The translations under genes were made by a program, and so were the position numbers. Shown one piece after another: positions 21,595-31,619 of a DNA stretch of 64,000 nucleotides (positions are counted from its first letter, which is position 1; each line of letters starts with the position of its first letter). The notes below the pieces were generated by a model that worked only from the letters and a program-made list of their open reading frames with translations, ran no database searches and was not told the DNA's origin. The stretch is from Agarophyton chilense (Eukaryota > Rhodophyta > Florideophyceae > Gracilariales > Gracilariaceae). The DNA lies in the NCBI GenBank assembly GCA_030374765.1, contig JARGXX010000003.1:186001-250000 (forward strand), read 5' to 3'.

Positions 21595-23724
21595 ATGTCA
21601 CGACTACCGTCGGAAGCGTAACCCGCGATCACGCGGAGCCGTTCCGTCAATGACGTGGTGCCTGCGGACCCTGGAAGGGTTCCCCCCCCGTTACCACAAG
21701 CCGCTCCGAAAGGCAAGAGTAAGGGGTCGAACTCCTCCAAGAACAACAAGCTACCGCCTAAGGCGTCGAAGAATGCACCCAATTCTGGTGCTGGACCGGC
21801 CCCTGCCGTGGATGACCCGGCTCCTGCCGACGAAAAGGCCCAGAAAAACGAGTTCCATATCGACACCAACTCAAGTGTGAGGCAGCAGATCCGCGTAGTG
21901 CGAGAAGCGCACAATGCCTTCGTGGAAGAGTTCGAAGCCCTGCGTTCCAGGTGTGATGGCTCTTCTATGAAGGAAGTGGTTGACGACCTCCGCTCGTTGC
22001 GGGCGGACGTCAACACCCTGTTGGAATGTTTTGGTGGTCCCGCCGCTTACGTGGAAGGTGTCGAGACCCAATTCAATCGTGTTAGCGCCCGTCTCCAGAC
22101 GTTAGAGCAAACCATCTTGATGGAAGACGTCCCGGAGAAGCCGGTTGTTGTGTCGCACCAAGCGAAACACTAGAGGAAAAGGGACGATACCCGCCGTCGG
22201 CGTGGAAAGCGTGACAGCGATGACTCGGACTCGTCGAACTCCTCACGGTCGTCGCGTGGCTCTCACCATTCAAATGGGTCGGACTCGTCAGATTCGTCTT
22301 CTGACGATGGCCATCGCAGGCGTTCATCCCGTTCTAAACGGTCGTCTGCCACCCAAGGTGTGATCCGCGCCCGCAAGACGGGAAGGAAACACTCCGGGTT
22401 GAAGGAGCTGAAATGCACCAACCCCCTGTACAAGAAGTTGGTTTCTTACCGATACTATCGGCTAGAGAACTCCTCTTTGGATCGCACGCCCCGTGGCACG
22501 GGTAGAGTGAAGGATTGCATAAAGCGTATGCAACTGTCCCTCAGGAACCAGAACTTTTCTGGAGAAGACCCCATGTTGGTGTTGGTTTTCCTTGCGAGGC
22601 TCGTCGCCGAAGCGGATATTCTCGGTATGACCGAAGGACAGTCGTTTATTGCACTCCCGTACTTTATGAAGGGCCTCGCCGAGGATCAATACAACTCTGT
22701 AAGAGGTTCGTCTAGAGCCTCCGAAGGAGGGGTAACCAGCTGGCCAGAAGCAGTACAATACCTCTTGAGGTCCTACGTTACTAATCACGCCATTCAGTCG
22801 GCCATTATCGCTCTTCGTGATACGCGCCAGAAGTCTGGAGAAACGGAAACCGAATTCTCGGTGCGCCTAAACAAGGCTTTCCACCGTAGTAGGAACGTAC
22901 ACTCCGCCGGAGAGCGCTGCACCATGTTCATCGATGGACTGGACCCCGCTATCCGAACACTCGTGGCCCGTTACCGGGAAGACCGAAGGAAGACCACGTA
23001 TCTCGAGTTGGTCCAACACGCGCAAGCGGAAGGTGACGCTTTAAGAGCTCGTGCCCCCGGACACAGGTCGCGAACCGCCAAGGCGTTGGTGATGGAAACG
23101 AAGTCGCCATCCCTATCGCTGGTTGCGATTGAGCGCCCCCAACCGGAGTACGACGACGTACACTTCGCCCGAAGCGATATCCATTCGGTCCCGACAACCG
23201 AACTACCGTCAACGACGGACGTCTCATATGACACGGCCCAGGATGGACCCCTGCTGTACGCAGACTCTCCCCGTGTTCACGGACCTTGCATCCCGTATTC
23301 AAACGGTGCGCTCCGACAGAGTCGCCCTGGATGGAAGGATACCCGCCAAGCGGTGAAGTTCACGGATGTTCGCTCCGGTTTGCAGCCCTCACGCCCGGGA
23401 CTCATATGCCACATATGCTACGAACACGGTCACATTTCACCGGACTGTATCCTCACCATGAGGGAAGTAGCCCGAGTAATCGGTATTTATGAGGCGTTGA
23501 CCCCAGTGGAAAAGCGGATTGTTCCGATGACGTCGTATCTTCGAGCGAAGATCGTTTTTCCACGGAGTATTCTGGAGGCGAAACCGCGCAATGCGTTGCT
23601 TTACCCTGCCAAGCAGGCTCCCGACCACCGCCCCGTTCCTTCAAACCCCGCCGCTGGCGCCCCATTGCTAGTGGTTCAGGATTCTGAGGCCCCGCCCCAG
23701 GCGGATGGGACTCAGGAAAACTGA
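21595..23724 (+). pseudogene. gag: chromovirus gag with two in-frame stops
   Basis: ATG 21595 opens a 710-codon frame ending in TGA 23722-23724, interrupted by TAA 21619-21621 (codon 9) and TAG 22171-22173. Before the TAG there is a basic Pro/Ala/Lys-rich region and a helical segment. After it comes an Arg/Ser/Asp-rich stretch, then the capsid-like region and, near the end, a CCHC zinc knuckle CHICYEHGHISPDC (C-x2-C-x4-H-x4-C). Gag would coat the retrotransposon RNA. The frame is otherwise uninterrupted, so the stops are either recent nonsense changes or recoded. Confidence 0.85.
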
Positions 23725-23762
23725 TTTCGGGAGTCTCCCCTTCGGGAGAGGCGTCCCCAACA

Positions 23763-24413
23763 GTGAGGTTGACGACGCCCGAGGCGTCTCCGCCTCGCTC
23801 CACGGTCACAATCCTCACGAGGAAACAGGCCGTCTCAGACGTGGACTCTGAACACTTTGGTGTTCTACATCGACCGTGGAAACGTGTTCTTAACCGCCGG
23901 TTCCCGGATAGAGTCTTAGTAATGACCAAGCACAATTACAAGGTGTATTCCGACCTTGGCCTTTCTACCCAGTTTATGGTTCGAGTCCTTACTGTTTTGG
24001 ACACAGGTGCTGGTCCGCATTTCATCGTGGAGTCACTGCTGCCCCCGCCCTTGCGGTCTCAGATCCGCCTTGGCGTGGCGCCCGACGTCGCGGACGCGAA
24101 TAACAACCCGTTGTCAACTGTTGGAACCGTCGCTCTCGTCGTTCGCTTGGGCTCCTTCGTGGTGAAACTCGACTTTATTGTATGCCGGAAACTGATTGCC
24201 CCCATCATCTTGGGATGTGACTTCTGTGACAGATTCGTTGACGCCATAAGGCCCCGCTTAAAGCGTGTTGAGATGGAAGACGGATCGTCGGTCCCGATTG
24301 TCCGTCGTCCGCTGCGGCGTGCCTCCAAAAAGCACGTACCGCTCCTTGCCACGCAGGAAACTCCACCCGCTTCTCGGGAGTCTACCAAGCTCCGCGTGGC
24401 TGCGTCTGTCTGA
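23763..24413 (+). CDS. aspartic protease region of the polyprotein
   Basis: Lies in the -1 frame relative to gag. That frame is already open across the gag stop, so a -1 shift before 23722 could join them. Coordinates mark a convenient GTG, not a proven start. The retropepsin motif LDTGAG is at about residues 79-84 and ILGCDFCDRF follows ~70 residues later. It ends at TGA 24411-24413, after which pol continues in the same frame. It would cleave the Gag-Pol polyprotein. Confidence 0.82.
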   Translation: MRLTTPEASPPRSTVTILTRKQAVSDVDSEHFGVLHRPWKRVLNRRFPDRVLVMTKHNYKVYSDLGLSTQFMVRVLTVLDTGAGPHFIVESLLPPPLRSQIRLGVAPDVADANNNPLSTVGTVALVVRLGSFVVKLDFIVCRKLIAPIILGCDFCDRFVDAIRPRLKRVEMEDGSSVPIVRRPLRRASKKHVPLLATQETPPASRESTKLRVAASV

Positions 24414-27400
24414 ATCCCGCCAGAGTCCCAAGTATGGGTGCGTGCCACTTCCCGCCAACACGGTTTACGAGTCATTCAGCCTCTCTCATCTCTGTACGAT
24501 GGATATCAACTCGCCGTGGCGAATGGAGTCGCGCAGATTGTCCCAGACAAGCCGTTCACCGTGCTCGTTGCCAATCTGGGCTCCACCTCCCAGTCACTGG
24601 TGAAAAACCAAGTTATTGGATCGGTAATGCCTCACCTCACCGCGATGGTCCCCACTAGGCTGACCGCTGCCGAAGTCCTCGGTCTCGTTCACTCTAAGGA
24701 GGGGGAGGAAGCTGCCGTCCAATCACCGAATGATTCGGATTCGCAACCTGCCGAAACAGAAAAGAAGCCCGTTCCGACGAGTTACGACCGGGTAGACCCC
24801 GTTAAAGAACTCGAGGAACTTGACCTCGGTCATGTACCGGAGTCACACCGTGAAAGTCTGCGCGAAATGTTACGGGAGTTTACCACAATGTGGGATAGCT
24901 CTCTTGGTGAGATAAATACAACGGAACACCGGATAGATTTATTGCCGAACACCCGACCGGTGGCTCAACACCCTTACAGGGCAGGCCCCAAGGCTCGAGA
25001 AGAGGAACAGTTCCAAGTGGACAAAATGCTCCGAGCTGGAGTGATCGAACCGGCTCAGTGGCCGTGGGCATCCCTAGTGGAACTGGCTCCGAAACCCGAT
25101 GGGTCCTGGCGCTTTTGCATCGACTACCGTCGCTTGAATGATGTTACCGTCAAGGACGTCTATCCGATCCCACGAATGGATGAGTACATCGACTCTCTCG
25201 GCACTGCTACCGTGTTCACGGCTTTGGACGCCAATTGGGGATATTGGCAGGTTCCCGTTAGGGAGGAGGACCAAGATAAGACTGCGTTTGTCTGTCACTC
25301 GGGACTCTACCGTTTCAAACGGATGCCTTTTGGTCTAACCAATGCTCCCGCTACCTTTCAGCGTGCTATCGACCTTTTGTTGGCCCGCTTTAAGTGGCGT
25401 ACTTGCCTCGTCTATTTGGACGGTATCATTGTATTCTCAGACAATCTAGATGACCATCTCACCCATGTCAGGGACATAATGACCACGCTACGTGATGCTG
25501 GAATAACCCTCAAACTGAGGAAATGTGAGTTCTTTACCGATACTGTGAAGTATCTCGGGCACATTATCCGTCCTGGACGTGTAATGATCGAGGAAGCTCG
25601 AGTGAGGTCCCTTCGCAAGGCGAAAGAAGCCGCTACCCAGACGGAAATGCGCTCATTTCTAGGATTGGTCAACGTCTACCGACGGTTTATCCCTAACTTC
25701 GCTGACATTGCGGCCCCCTTGAACGCGCTTCTGCGGAAAGTTCAACCACCTAAACTGGACCCCTTTACGTCCGCCCAGACGGATGCTTTTAACTCCCTTA
25801 GGGAGGCTGTCACATCAGCACCGATTCTATCGTTACCGAAACCCGGACTACCGTTTTCCGTGGACACGGACTCTAGCGACTACCAGGTAGGCTGTGCGCT
25901 CTTTCAAACTACTCCCGAAGGAGAATGCGAACCCATTGGGTACTGGTCACGCTCGTTCAATGTCCACGAGCGGAACTACTCCGTGTCGGAGAAGGAGTGC
26001 CTCGCAGTTGTGTGGGTCCTCTCTACACTCCACCCCTACCTCATGGGTGTGCACTTTACCGTTTACACGGATCACTCGTCCCTACGATGGCTCATGACCA
26101 TCTCGGAGCCGTCAGGCCGCTTAATGCGTTGGAGACTCCGCCTCGCGGAATATGACTTTGAAGTGGTCTACAAGAAGGGCACTCAGAACGCGCAAGCGGA
26201 CGCGCTCTCGCGTTTACCCACGAATGAGAAAGCTCTAACCGTCGATGACGAGGATATACCTTGCTTCGTCGTAGACGATGGAACACCGGGGGACCCGGAT
26301 TGGTTACACGATAAATGGAACGAAAGCCCGGAATCGGATGATGATATTGACGCATTGCTCATCTCGGACGATTCAGAGAAACCCCCGCCGGGTAATTTTG
26401 TGCCGATACCCCTGGAGGAGATGGTCAGAGAACAGCAGGGTGACCCCTTCTGTACGAAGATTCGCGTCTGGCTTAATGGCGGTGCACAACTCCCTTTCGA
26501 GGTGAAGGATCTTGGATACCTCGTCAGGACGGTTCAGTCATCCCCACAAGTCGTGGTGCCGCATACTCTACAGTCTAAAGTTTTGCATCTATCGCACTAT
26601 GCGAAACTTGGTGGACACGCCGGTGGACGGAAGCTCTACCTCACTTTGCGAAAAAATTTCTACTGGCCCGCCATGGCAGTGGATTGCTACGCAACGGTGC
26701 GGTTTTGTACCGAATGTGCTAAGAATCGGGTGAAACTTCGCAAGTACTCAACGAAGTTGAAACTATTCCCGGCACGGGCTCCTCTAGAGTTTGTCGCCAT
26801 TGACATCCTCGGTAAGCTCCTCACCACACGACGTGGACATAAGTTTTTACTCGTTATCACGGATCGTTTCTCAAAACTGGTTCGGACCGTACCTCTACGG
26901 AAGATATCCGCTTTCACGGCTGCACAAGCATTTTTAACACATTGGGTATTCGTCTACGGCCCGCCGGTTAATCTTCTATCCGATAACGGAAAACAGTTCG
27001 CATCGCGATTCTTCGAGGACGTGTGCAGGATTCTTGACATCAAGAACCTGTTCACAACGACCTACCACCCCCAGTGTAATGGGCAAGTGGAGCGGTTTAA
27101 CCGAACGCTATTAGCGTCTCTCCGTTCTTACGTGGCCGACCACCCAAAGACATGGGATTTATATACCGACGCCTTGACGTTCGCGTACAATACGCAGGTA
27201 CACCGTACTACGGGCTTGACTCCATTCGAACTGGTCTTGTCCCGCCCTCCGCCCGCTGTCGCGTTAGAACCCCAGCCCACGCTGGATGCGTTCCCTTCCG
27301 TGAAGGATTATCGCCACAGGTGGAAAGAGTGGCTTACGAAGCTGATCCCGGTCGCCCGAAGCTCGATGGCTCGTGCCCAAGCCGCTTACAAGCGTGATTT

Positions 27401-29468
27401 CGACTCTCGTGTACGCGGTAAGGCCCCGCCAATCAAAGCCGGTTACTTCGTCTTCGTCCGTAAGGAGTACTGGAACCCTGAAAAGGAAAAGAAGCACAAG
27501 CTTTCTACCGTCGCGGACTGTCCTTACAACCTCATTTCGGTGAAAGACGAAACCATCGTGGTGGAAATTGTCGACGCTCATGAGCGGATCTCCCGCGATC
27601 GCGTTGTACTCGCCCCGCCACCGACGTTGGAAGTAACCGAAATGGGTCAACAATCCCTCTCTGAGGATGATGGTGCTCGGCACACAACAGTGGCTCAGCC
27701 CACTGCCGTGGTTTCCAGACCTTCTGCGTTACCACAACCTACCCGGGGACTCTCTGACTTGCCGATCAATTCGGACCAAGGCCAGAATGGCCTCTCTTCT
27801 CTCACGCCACGGCGCGGTGTCTACCCCCGCCCGTTGGGCGTTTCAACCACTCCCCATGCCGCTCCGTCTCAGGAGGGGAAGGAGGCTCATAACTCTCGTC
27901 GAGAGACGGAAACCACTTCGTCGCGTCATGACAACCGTGGTGCACGGACTCCTGGACACACCAGCAAGAACAACGGTGATCCGGACGTCCCATCTACCGA
28001 CGTGCCATCTCCGCCTTTGCGCGCGACAGCCGTTGCTGAACCCTCTATGGGAAGCGCCACCGCATCTGCGTTTGATTGCACACCCCACGGGGACTCTACT
28101 CGACAGGACGCACCACGTAGTGGAAACCCTCTCGCCGAAGCGAAACCGAAATCGTCGCAGGATGCTGTTCGCCCTCGCGATACTGGACCGGCTATGCCGT
28201 CGAGCGTTGACTCGCAGCCCGTGGGTCACGGTTCGTCGACACCAGCTACGCTGGAAAACTTAGAGCACGCCCTCGCAGGCCCCTCTAGGCCGAATCGATT
28301 GGAAGTGGTCCCTCGTACTGTACGGCAGGACACACCGGCTAAGCCGGGCAAGCACACCGTAGCAGACGGGAGATTCACACCCAGCACGCTTGATGCTGGT
28401 TCAGAACCCGCGCGCAGTGGCGGACGCACTCCGAGTGTCTCGGTTGACCCCGACAGCGTTGTCGAAGGCGCACCGGTCACCCCGGAGAATGTGCCCGTCA
28501 AAGACGGAAGCACCTCGTCGCCGAGTGAAGTTGAACCCTCGAAAGGGATAGTTGAGGACGAACTCGCTCCCCGCAGGGGTTCCTCGCCGCGCACTTCGCC
28601 GCCCGTTGGTGAAGAAGGCACGGTTGACCTGGAGTTGCACGCCCGTCGCGGTACTGTGTCGCCCAAGCGAGCAGACATACCGTCAGCGCCGTTGCACACG
28701 CCCTCAAGTGAGGAGGCGGAACGCAGCACGGCGCGGAGTACTCCCAGCCATCAGCCGGACGTATCACGTGACCAGACGACACCCGGCTCGGGAGATACGC
28801 CAATCAACGCCCAAAGCGGCTTACCCGGCAAGGCACGACGCCCCGTGATTAAACCGCCTCCCGCGTCAAGTCCAGCACCGTCGCGACAGATTTCACCCCG
28901 ACGACTCGCGGAACGCGACCGCGAAACCCAGCCTTGGGATGAGTCCGCGTTCCCCCGAAGGGTGGTCTCTGCACGAGAACTCTCGGAAAGCATTCCGACC
29001 CAAGAACTGGGAGAATTGCCCCACGGGAAGGCCTCCGGCCAAAGCCGTCGAACTGACGCTCTTCGTCATGACGCCTTGGCGGAAGCAACCCGCCAAGCGG
29101 CCAAGGCAACCCGGAACCCGGTTCGTTCCCCTACCCAGGGCATGGAAAGGCAACGCCAACCCATGGACCCCTCGGGGGAAGGGCACAGTAGCCCACACGC
29201 ACCTGCGGACGTACAGCGGTTTGGTCCGGTGACGCGTACACCGCAAGGGCGGGAAGTCTACCAGAAGGAGTTCGTGGTCGACCACATAGTGGAGCACTCA
29301 TACCATCCGGATGGTTATATTCAATACCTCGTCCGTTGGTACGGTTTAGGGCCCGAATGGGATTCGGATGAGCCGATGGAACATCTCCCACGTTCGAAGG
29401 TGGTGTCATATCACCGCAGAACGCGGACGGGAATCCCTGCATCGGTTGTTAAAGCCCAGGTGGGATAA
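24414..29468 (+). CDS. pol: pol: RT, RNase H, integrase and chromodomain
   Basis: A 1,684-codon frame with no ATG near its beginning, continuing the protease frame past TGA. Positions counted from 24438: RT with FCIDYRRLND (~224) and the active-site box YLDG (~325), where the family has YLDD; RNase H TDSSDY (~472) and YTDHSSLRW; integrase His2Cys2 finger (~715-760); catalytic AIDILG (~784), LLSDNGKQF (~845) and GQVERFN (~882). A ~500-residue Pro/Ser/Arg-rich linker follows. A C-terminal chromodomain (~1612-1655) with EHSYHPDGYIQYLVRWYG would tether integration to modified histones. It ends at TAA 29466-29468. Confidence 0.95.
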   Translation: MPPESQVWVRATSRQHGLRVIQPLSSLYDGYQLAVANGVAQIVPDKPFTVLVANLGSTSQSLVKNQVIGSVMPHLTAMVPTRLTAAEVLGLVHSKEGEEAAVQSPNDSDSQPAETEKKPVPTSYDRVDPVKELEELDLGHVPESHRESLREMLREFTTMWDSSLGEINTTEHRIDLLPNTRPVAQHPYRAGPKAREEEQFQVDKMLRAGVIEPAQWPWASLVELAPKPDGSWRFCIDYRRLNDVTVKDVYPIPRMDEYIDSLGTATVFTALDANWGYWQVPVREEDQDKTAFVCHSGLYRFKRMPFGLTNAPATFQRAIDLLLARFKWRTCLVYLDGIIVFSDNLDDHLTHVRDIMTTLRDAGITLKLRKCEFFTDTVKYLGHIIRPGRVMIEEARVRSLRKAKEAATQTEMRSFLGLVNVYRRFIPNFADIAAPLNALLRKVQPPKLDPFTSAQTDAFNSLREAVTSAPILSLPKPGLPFSVDTDSSDYQVGCALFQTTPEGECEPIGYWSRSFNVHERNYSVSEKECLAVVWVLSTLHPYLMGVHFTVYTDHSSLRWLMTISEPSGRLMRWRLRLAEYDFEVVYKKGTQNAQADALSRLPTNEKALTVDDEDIPCFVVDDGTPGDPDWLHDKWNESPESDDDIDALLISDDSEKPPPGNFVPIPLEEMVREQQGDPFCTKIRVWLNGGAQLPFEVKDLGYLVRTVQSSPQVVVPHTLQSKVLHLSHYAKLGGHAGGRKLYLTLRKNFYWPAMAVDCYATVRFCTECAKNRVKLRKYSTKLKLFPARAPLEFVAIDILGKLLTTRRGHKFLLVITDRFSKLVRTVPLRKISAFTAAQAFLTHWVFVYGPPVNLLSDNGKQFASRFFEDVCRILDIKNLFTTTYHPQCNGQVERFNRTLLASLRSYVADHPKTWDLYTDALTFAYNTQVHRTTGLTPFELVLSRPPPAVALEPQPTLDAFPSVKDYRHRWKEWLTKLIPVARSSMARAQAAYKRDFDSRVRGKAPPIKAGYFVFVRKEYWNPEKEKKHKLSTVADCPYNLISVKDETIVVEIVDAHERISRDRVVLAPPPTLEVTEMGQQSLSEDDGARHTTVAQPTAVVSRPSALPQPTRGLSDLPINSDQGQNGLSSLTPRRGVYPRPLGVSTTPHAAPSQEGKEAHNSRRETETTSSRHDNRGARTPGHTSKNNGDPDVPSTDVPSPPLRATAVAEPSMGSATASAFDCTPHGDSTRQDAPRSGNPLAEAKPKSSQDAVRPRDTGPAMPSSVDSQPVGHGSSTPATLENLEHALAGPSRPNRLEVVPRTVRQDTPAKPGKHTVADGRFTPSTLDAGSEPARSGGRTPSVSVDPDSVVEGAPVTPENVPVKDGSTSSPSEVEPSKGIVEDELAPRRGSSPRTSPPVGEEGTVDLELHARRGTVSPKRADIPSAPLHTPSSEEAERSTARSTPSHQPDVSRDQTTPGSGDTPINAQSGLPGKARRPVIKPPPASSPAPSRQISPRRLAERDRETQPWDESAFPRRVVSARELSESIPTQELGELPHGKASGQSRRTDALRHDALAEATRQAAKATRNPVRSPTQGMERQRQPMDPSGEGHSSPHAPADVQRFGPVTRTPQGREVYQKEFVVDHIVEHSYHPDGYIQYLVRWYGLGPEWDSDEPMEHLPRSKVVSYHRRTRTGIPASVVKAQVG

Positions 29469-29604
29469 CACCCGCCTCGGTGGAAGAGAAAAGAGAAGTA
29501 GGTTTGCTTGAGAACAGGCTAGTGAAGGAAGGTTTTGGGTTACACAAGTCACTTGGTTTTTATTCGAAGCTATCGATGGAATACCGAGCACTCGGGATCC
29601 TACT

Positions 29605-30402
29605 CTAAGTCACAAGGGAAAACTCCCCATCGGGATCGCGTGCCCCGTCACGGGTTCGGCTCACCGCCCCCGGCTTGGTTACCTCCCTGGAGACGGTGAT
29701 CAAGGCCTCGCGCATCGCGGCAACATCGCCACTCGCTGCGTTGGTCCCCAGCCCCACCTGTCGCAGGAACTGGGAGATCACGGCCGCTTGACCCGCCGGA
29801 GCGGAGCTTGCATCGCCTGGGGCGGACGCCCCACCACTTGGGAGATTCACCGGTGGAACCGGAGGTGGTCCAGCTACCGCGTACTCCGACCCAGCCCCCG
29901 CGGGGTTATCCAAATCCACATAAGGCGTGGCTGGCGTCTCCGCGTTATAGGGATTTTCCGCTCCGGACCCCTCAACCTCCGCCTCGGCGTACGCTTCCCC
30001 GTCGTCGGGTTCGTTGTCCACCATTGGATCGTCGCCGTCGTAGACGTGGTAATATCCATCCGCGTCCACGAAACCGATCAGATGCCCTTCGGGGATATGG
30101 CGTAGTGCATACCGGAGTTCGTTCGCTTCCTCCGCGGAGATTTCGTGCCCTTCCCAAGGGTTAAAGTACACGAAATCATCTCCCAAGGGAGTACGCCTTC
30201 CTGGTGACAGGTCCTGACCCCGGCTACCCACGGTGCGCCCGCTTTGTTCATTCGGAACGGTGGTCCAGTCCAACTGGTCGATGTAATCGAGAAGACCCGC
30301 CACTTCTTCGGCGTTGGTTACTCCACCAAGTGGGATGCTCAGGTCCAGGCTGCAAATCGCGGACCTCAACCGGAACGGGAGGAACCACAGTCTGTACTGG
30401 TC
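29605..30402 (-). CDS. chromovirus antisense ORF B
   Basis: Open continuation of ORF A in the same frame after TAG 30403-30405, ending 137 bp from the pol stop (tail to tail). No early ATG. The N-terminal part is globular-looking (GGVTNAEEVAGLLDYIDQLD, GDDFVYFNPWEGHEISAEEA), followed by an acidic stretch, a Pro/Gly/Ala-rich linker and a short helical tail. No family recognised. If ORF A and B are one reading frame it is 660 codons with a single internal TAG. Confidence 0.55.
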   Translation of the reverse strand, partial: DQYRLWFLPFRLRSAICSLDLSIPLGGVTNAEEVAGLLDYIDQLDWTTVPNEQSGRTVGSRGQDLSPGRRTPLGDDFVYFNPWEGHEISAEEANELRYALRHIPEGHLIGFVDADGYYHVYDGDDPMVDNEPDDGEAYAEAEVEGSGAENPYNAETPATPYVDLDNPAGAGSEYAVAGPPPVPPVNLPSGGASAPGDASSAPAGQAAVISQFLRQVGLGTNAASGDVAAMREALITVSREVTKPGAVSRTRDGARDPDGEFSLVT

Positions 30403-31584
30403 CTACACCTCCCAGAGGATGAACACCGCCGCGCGGACTGCCCATTCGGTAATCACCACGGACCACAGTCCGGATTCGGGATCCTCGATGAGGAACGAAC
30501 CGTAATACGTGATGACTGGTGGCAGCTCGATGTAACAGCCCCGGCAGGCCTCGAGGTTCGACCACCACGGTGGAATGAGGACATAGCGACCCCGTCGGTC
30601 GGCCACTCGAAGGCGTTCGATCTCCACGTTCTGATACGGGACCAAATACCCGAATCGGGATCGTGCTCGACGCTCGAAGCGGATCAGGGCGAGGAAGTTG
30701 GCCCGCGCAAGTCCACGCATGTAGCGGAATTCTGCCCGGATAATCGGTCGCGTCCAGCACATGGCCTCTTGCCGTGATATCGGGATGCCCCTCCACGAGA
30801 GTGTTTCCAAACCCGCCAGGCGGTCCACGTACCCAATCTCACCTTGAGTGCGGTAAAGCCGAATGTCGGTGCCGAGACGATCGGGGATGGGATATTCGAA
30901 AGGAGCCCGGCGAAGCCGTTGATGGCCAAGAAGGACGAAGGCCGCAGGAGCGGAAGCCGAGATTTCACTACCCTGGCGCGCCACAGCGTGGACCGGAACA
31001 GCTACGCGGCGTCGCCAATCCAACGAAGTTGTCGCCACGGCCGGAATATCGCCCGAAAGCATCCCGTTTCCATCGGTGTACATTGCTATGAGCGCTTCGT
31101 TTAACACCGCAATCTGGTCGAACCACGGCGCAAGCCGAAGAACCGACGCCTGATGCCCAGGATAGCGCCCGACAAGCATGTCGTATGGCGGCCACCCTCT
31201 CGGGGGGAACATTCCGTACGGAGCAGCAGCCGCGTTCGCGATACGAATCTGCGGCGCAGCCGAGGACACGCTTTGCGGAAGCGGAGCGGACCGGAAGCCG
31301 GAGAAGTACCCCGCAGGGAGACGGTTGGGTTGATTGTTTTGGTTTCTCATCGGTGAGCCAAGAGGCCGGATGACCGGAAGAGGAGACCGCCGAAGCGAAA
31401 GACGACGCCGAGGAATCGGAGGACTGGCACGCAAGGATGCGGATTCGGTTGAGATGGAACGTTGAGAACGGTTGTTGCCAGGAGACTGGATTTTTGCCGC
31501 ACTGCGTTTGTTGGCATCGGATGAAGTGGATCCCAGCGAGCTGGTTGCACTCTTATGCATTCGTCTCGGCGCGTCGCCCACCAT
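30403..31584 (-). CDS. chromovirus antisense ORF A
   Basis: A 393-codon frame starting at ATG 31584, only 36 bp inside the 3' LTR, and running against gag-pol. The first ~100 residues are Ser/Arg-rich and likely disordered. The remainder has a compact composition with many Arg, Trp, Tyr and Pro (WRRRVAVPVHAVARQG, FLALIRFERRARSRFG). I recognise no envelope, Zn-finger or viral domain. Its position suggests expression from an antisense promoter in or next to the 3' LTR. It stays open in both copies. Confidence 0.65.
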   Translation of the reverse strand: MVGDAPRRMHKSATSSLGSTSSDANKRSAAKIQSPGNNRSQRSISTESASLRASPPIPRRRLSLRRSPLPVIRPLGSPMRNQNNQPNRLPAGYFSGFRSAPLPQSVSSAAPQIRIANAAAAPYGMFPPRGWPPYDMLVGRYPGHQASVLRLAPWFDQIAVLNEALIAMYTDGNGMLSGDIPAVATTSLDWRRRVAVPVHAVARQGSEISASAPAAFVLLGHQRLRRAPFEYPIPDRLGTDIRLYRTQGEIGYVDRLAGLETLSWRGIPISRQEAMCWTRPIIRAEFRYMRGLARANFLALIRFERRARSRFGYLVPYQNVEIERLRVADRRGRYVLIPPWWSNLEACRGCYIELPPVITYYGSFLIEDPESGLWSVVITEWAVRAAVFILWEV

Positions 31585-31607
31585 CGCGGATGTCGTACTC
31601 GCGCCTC

Positions 31608-31619
31608 AGGAGGGGGATA
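31608..31619 (+). other. polypurine tract before the 3' LTR
   Basis: AGGAGGGGGATA abuts the TG of the 3' LTR, the expected plus-strand primer position. It also lies in the 5' leader of antisense ORF A. Confidence 0.8.

Larger units (their letters stand above)
19871..31298. repeat. right arm of the ~11.4-kb inverted repeat
   Basis: Reverse complement of 1-11428 (coordinate sum 31299). It includes part of the central array and all of the right chromovirus up to the point that matches the window start. The match probably continues outside the window through the left copy's 3' LTR. Confidence 0.95.
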
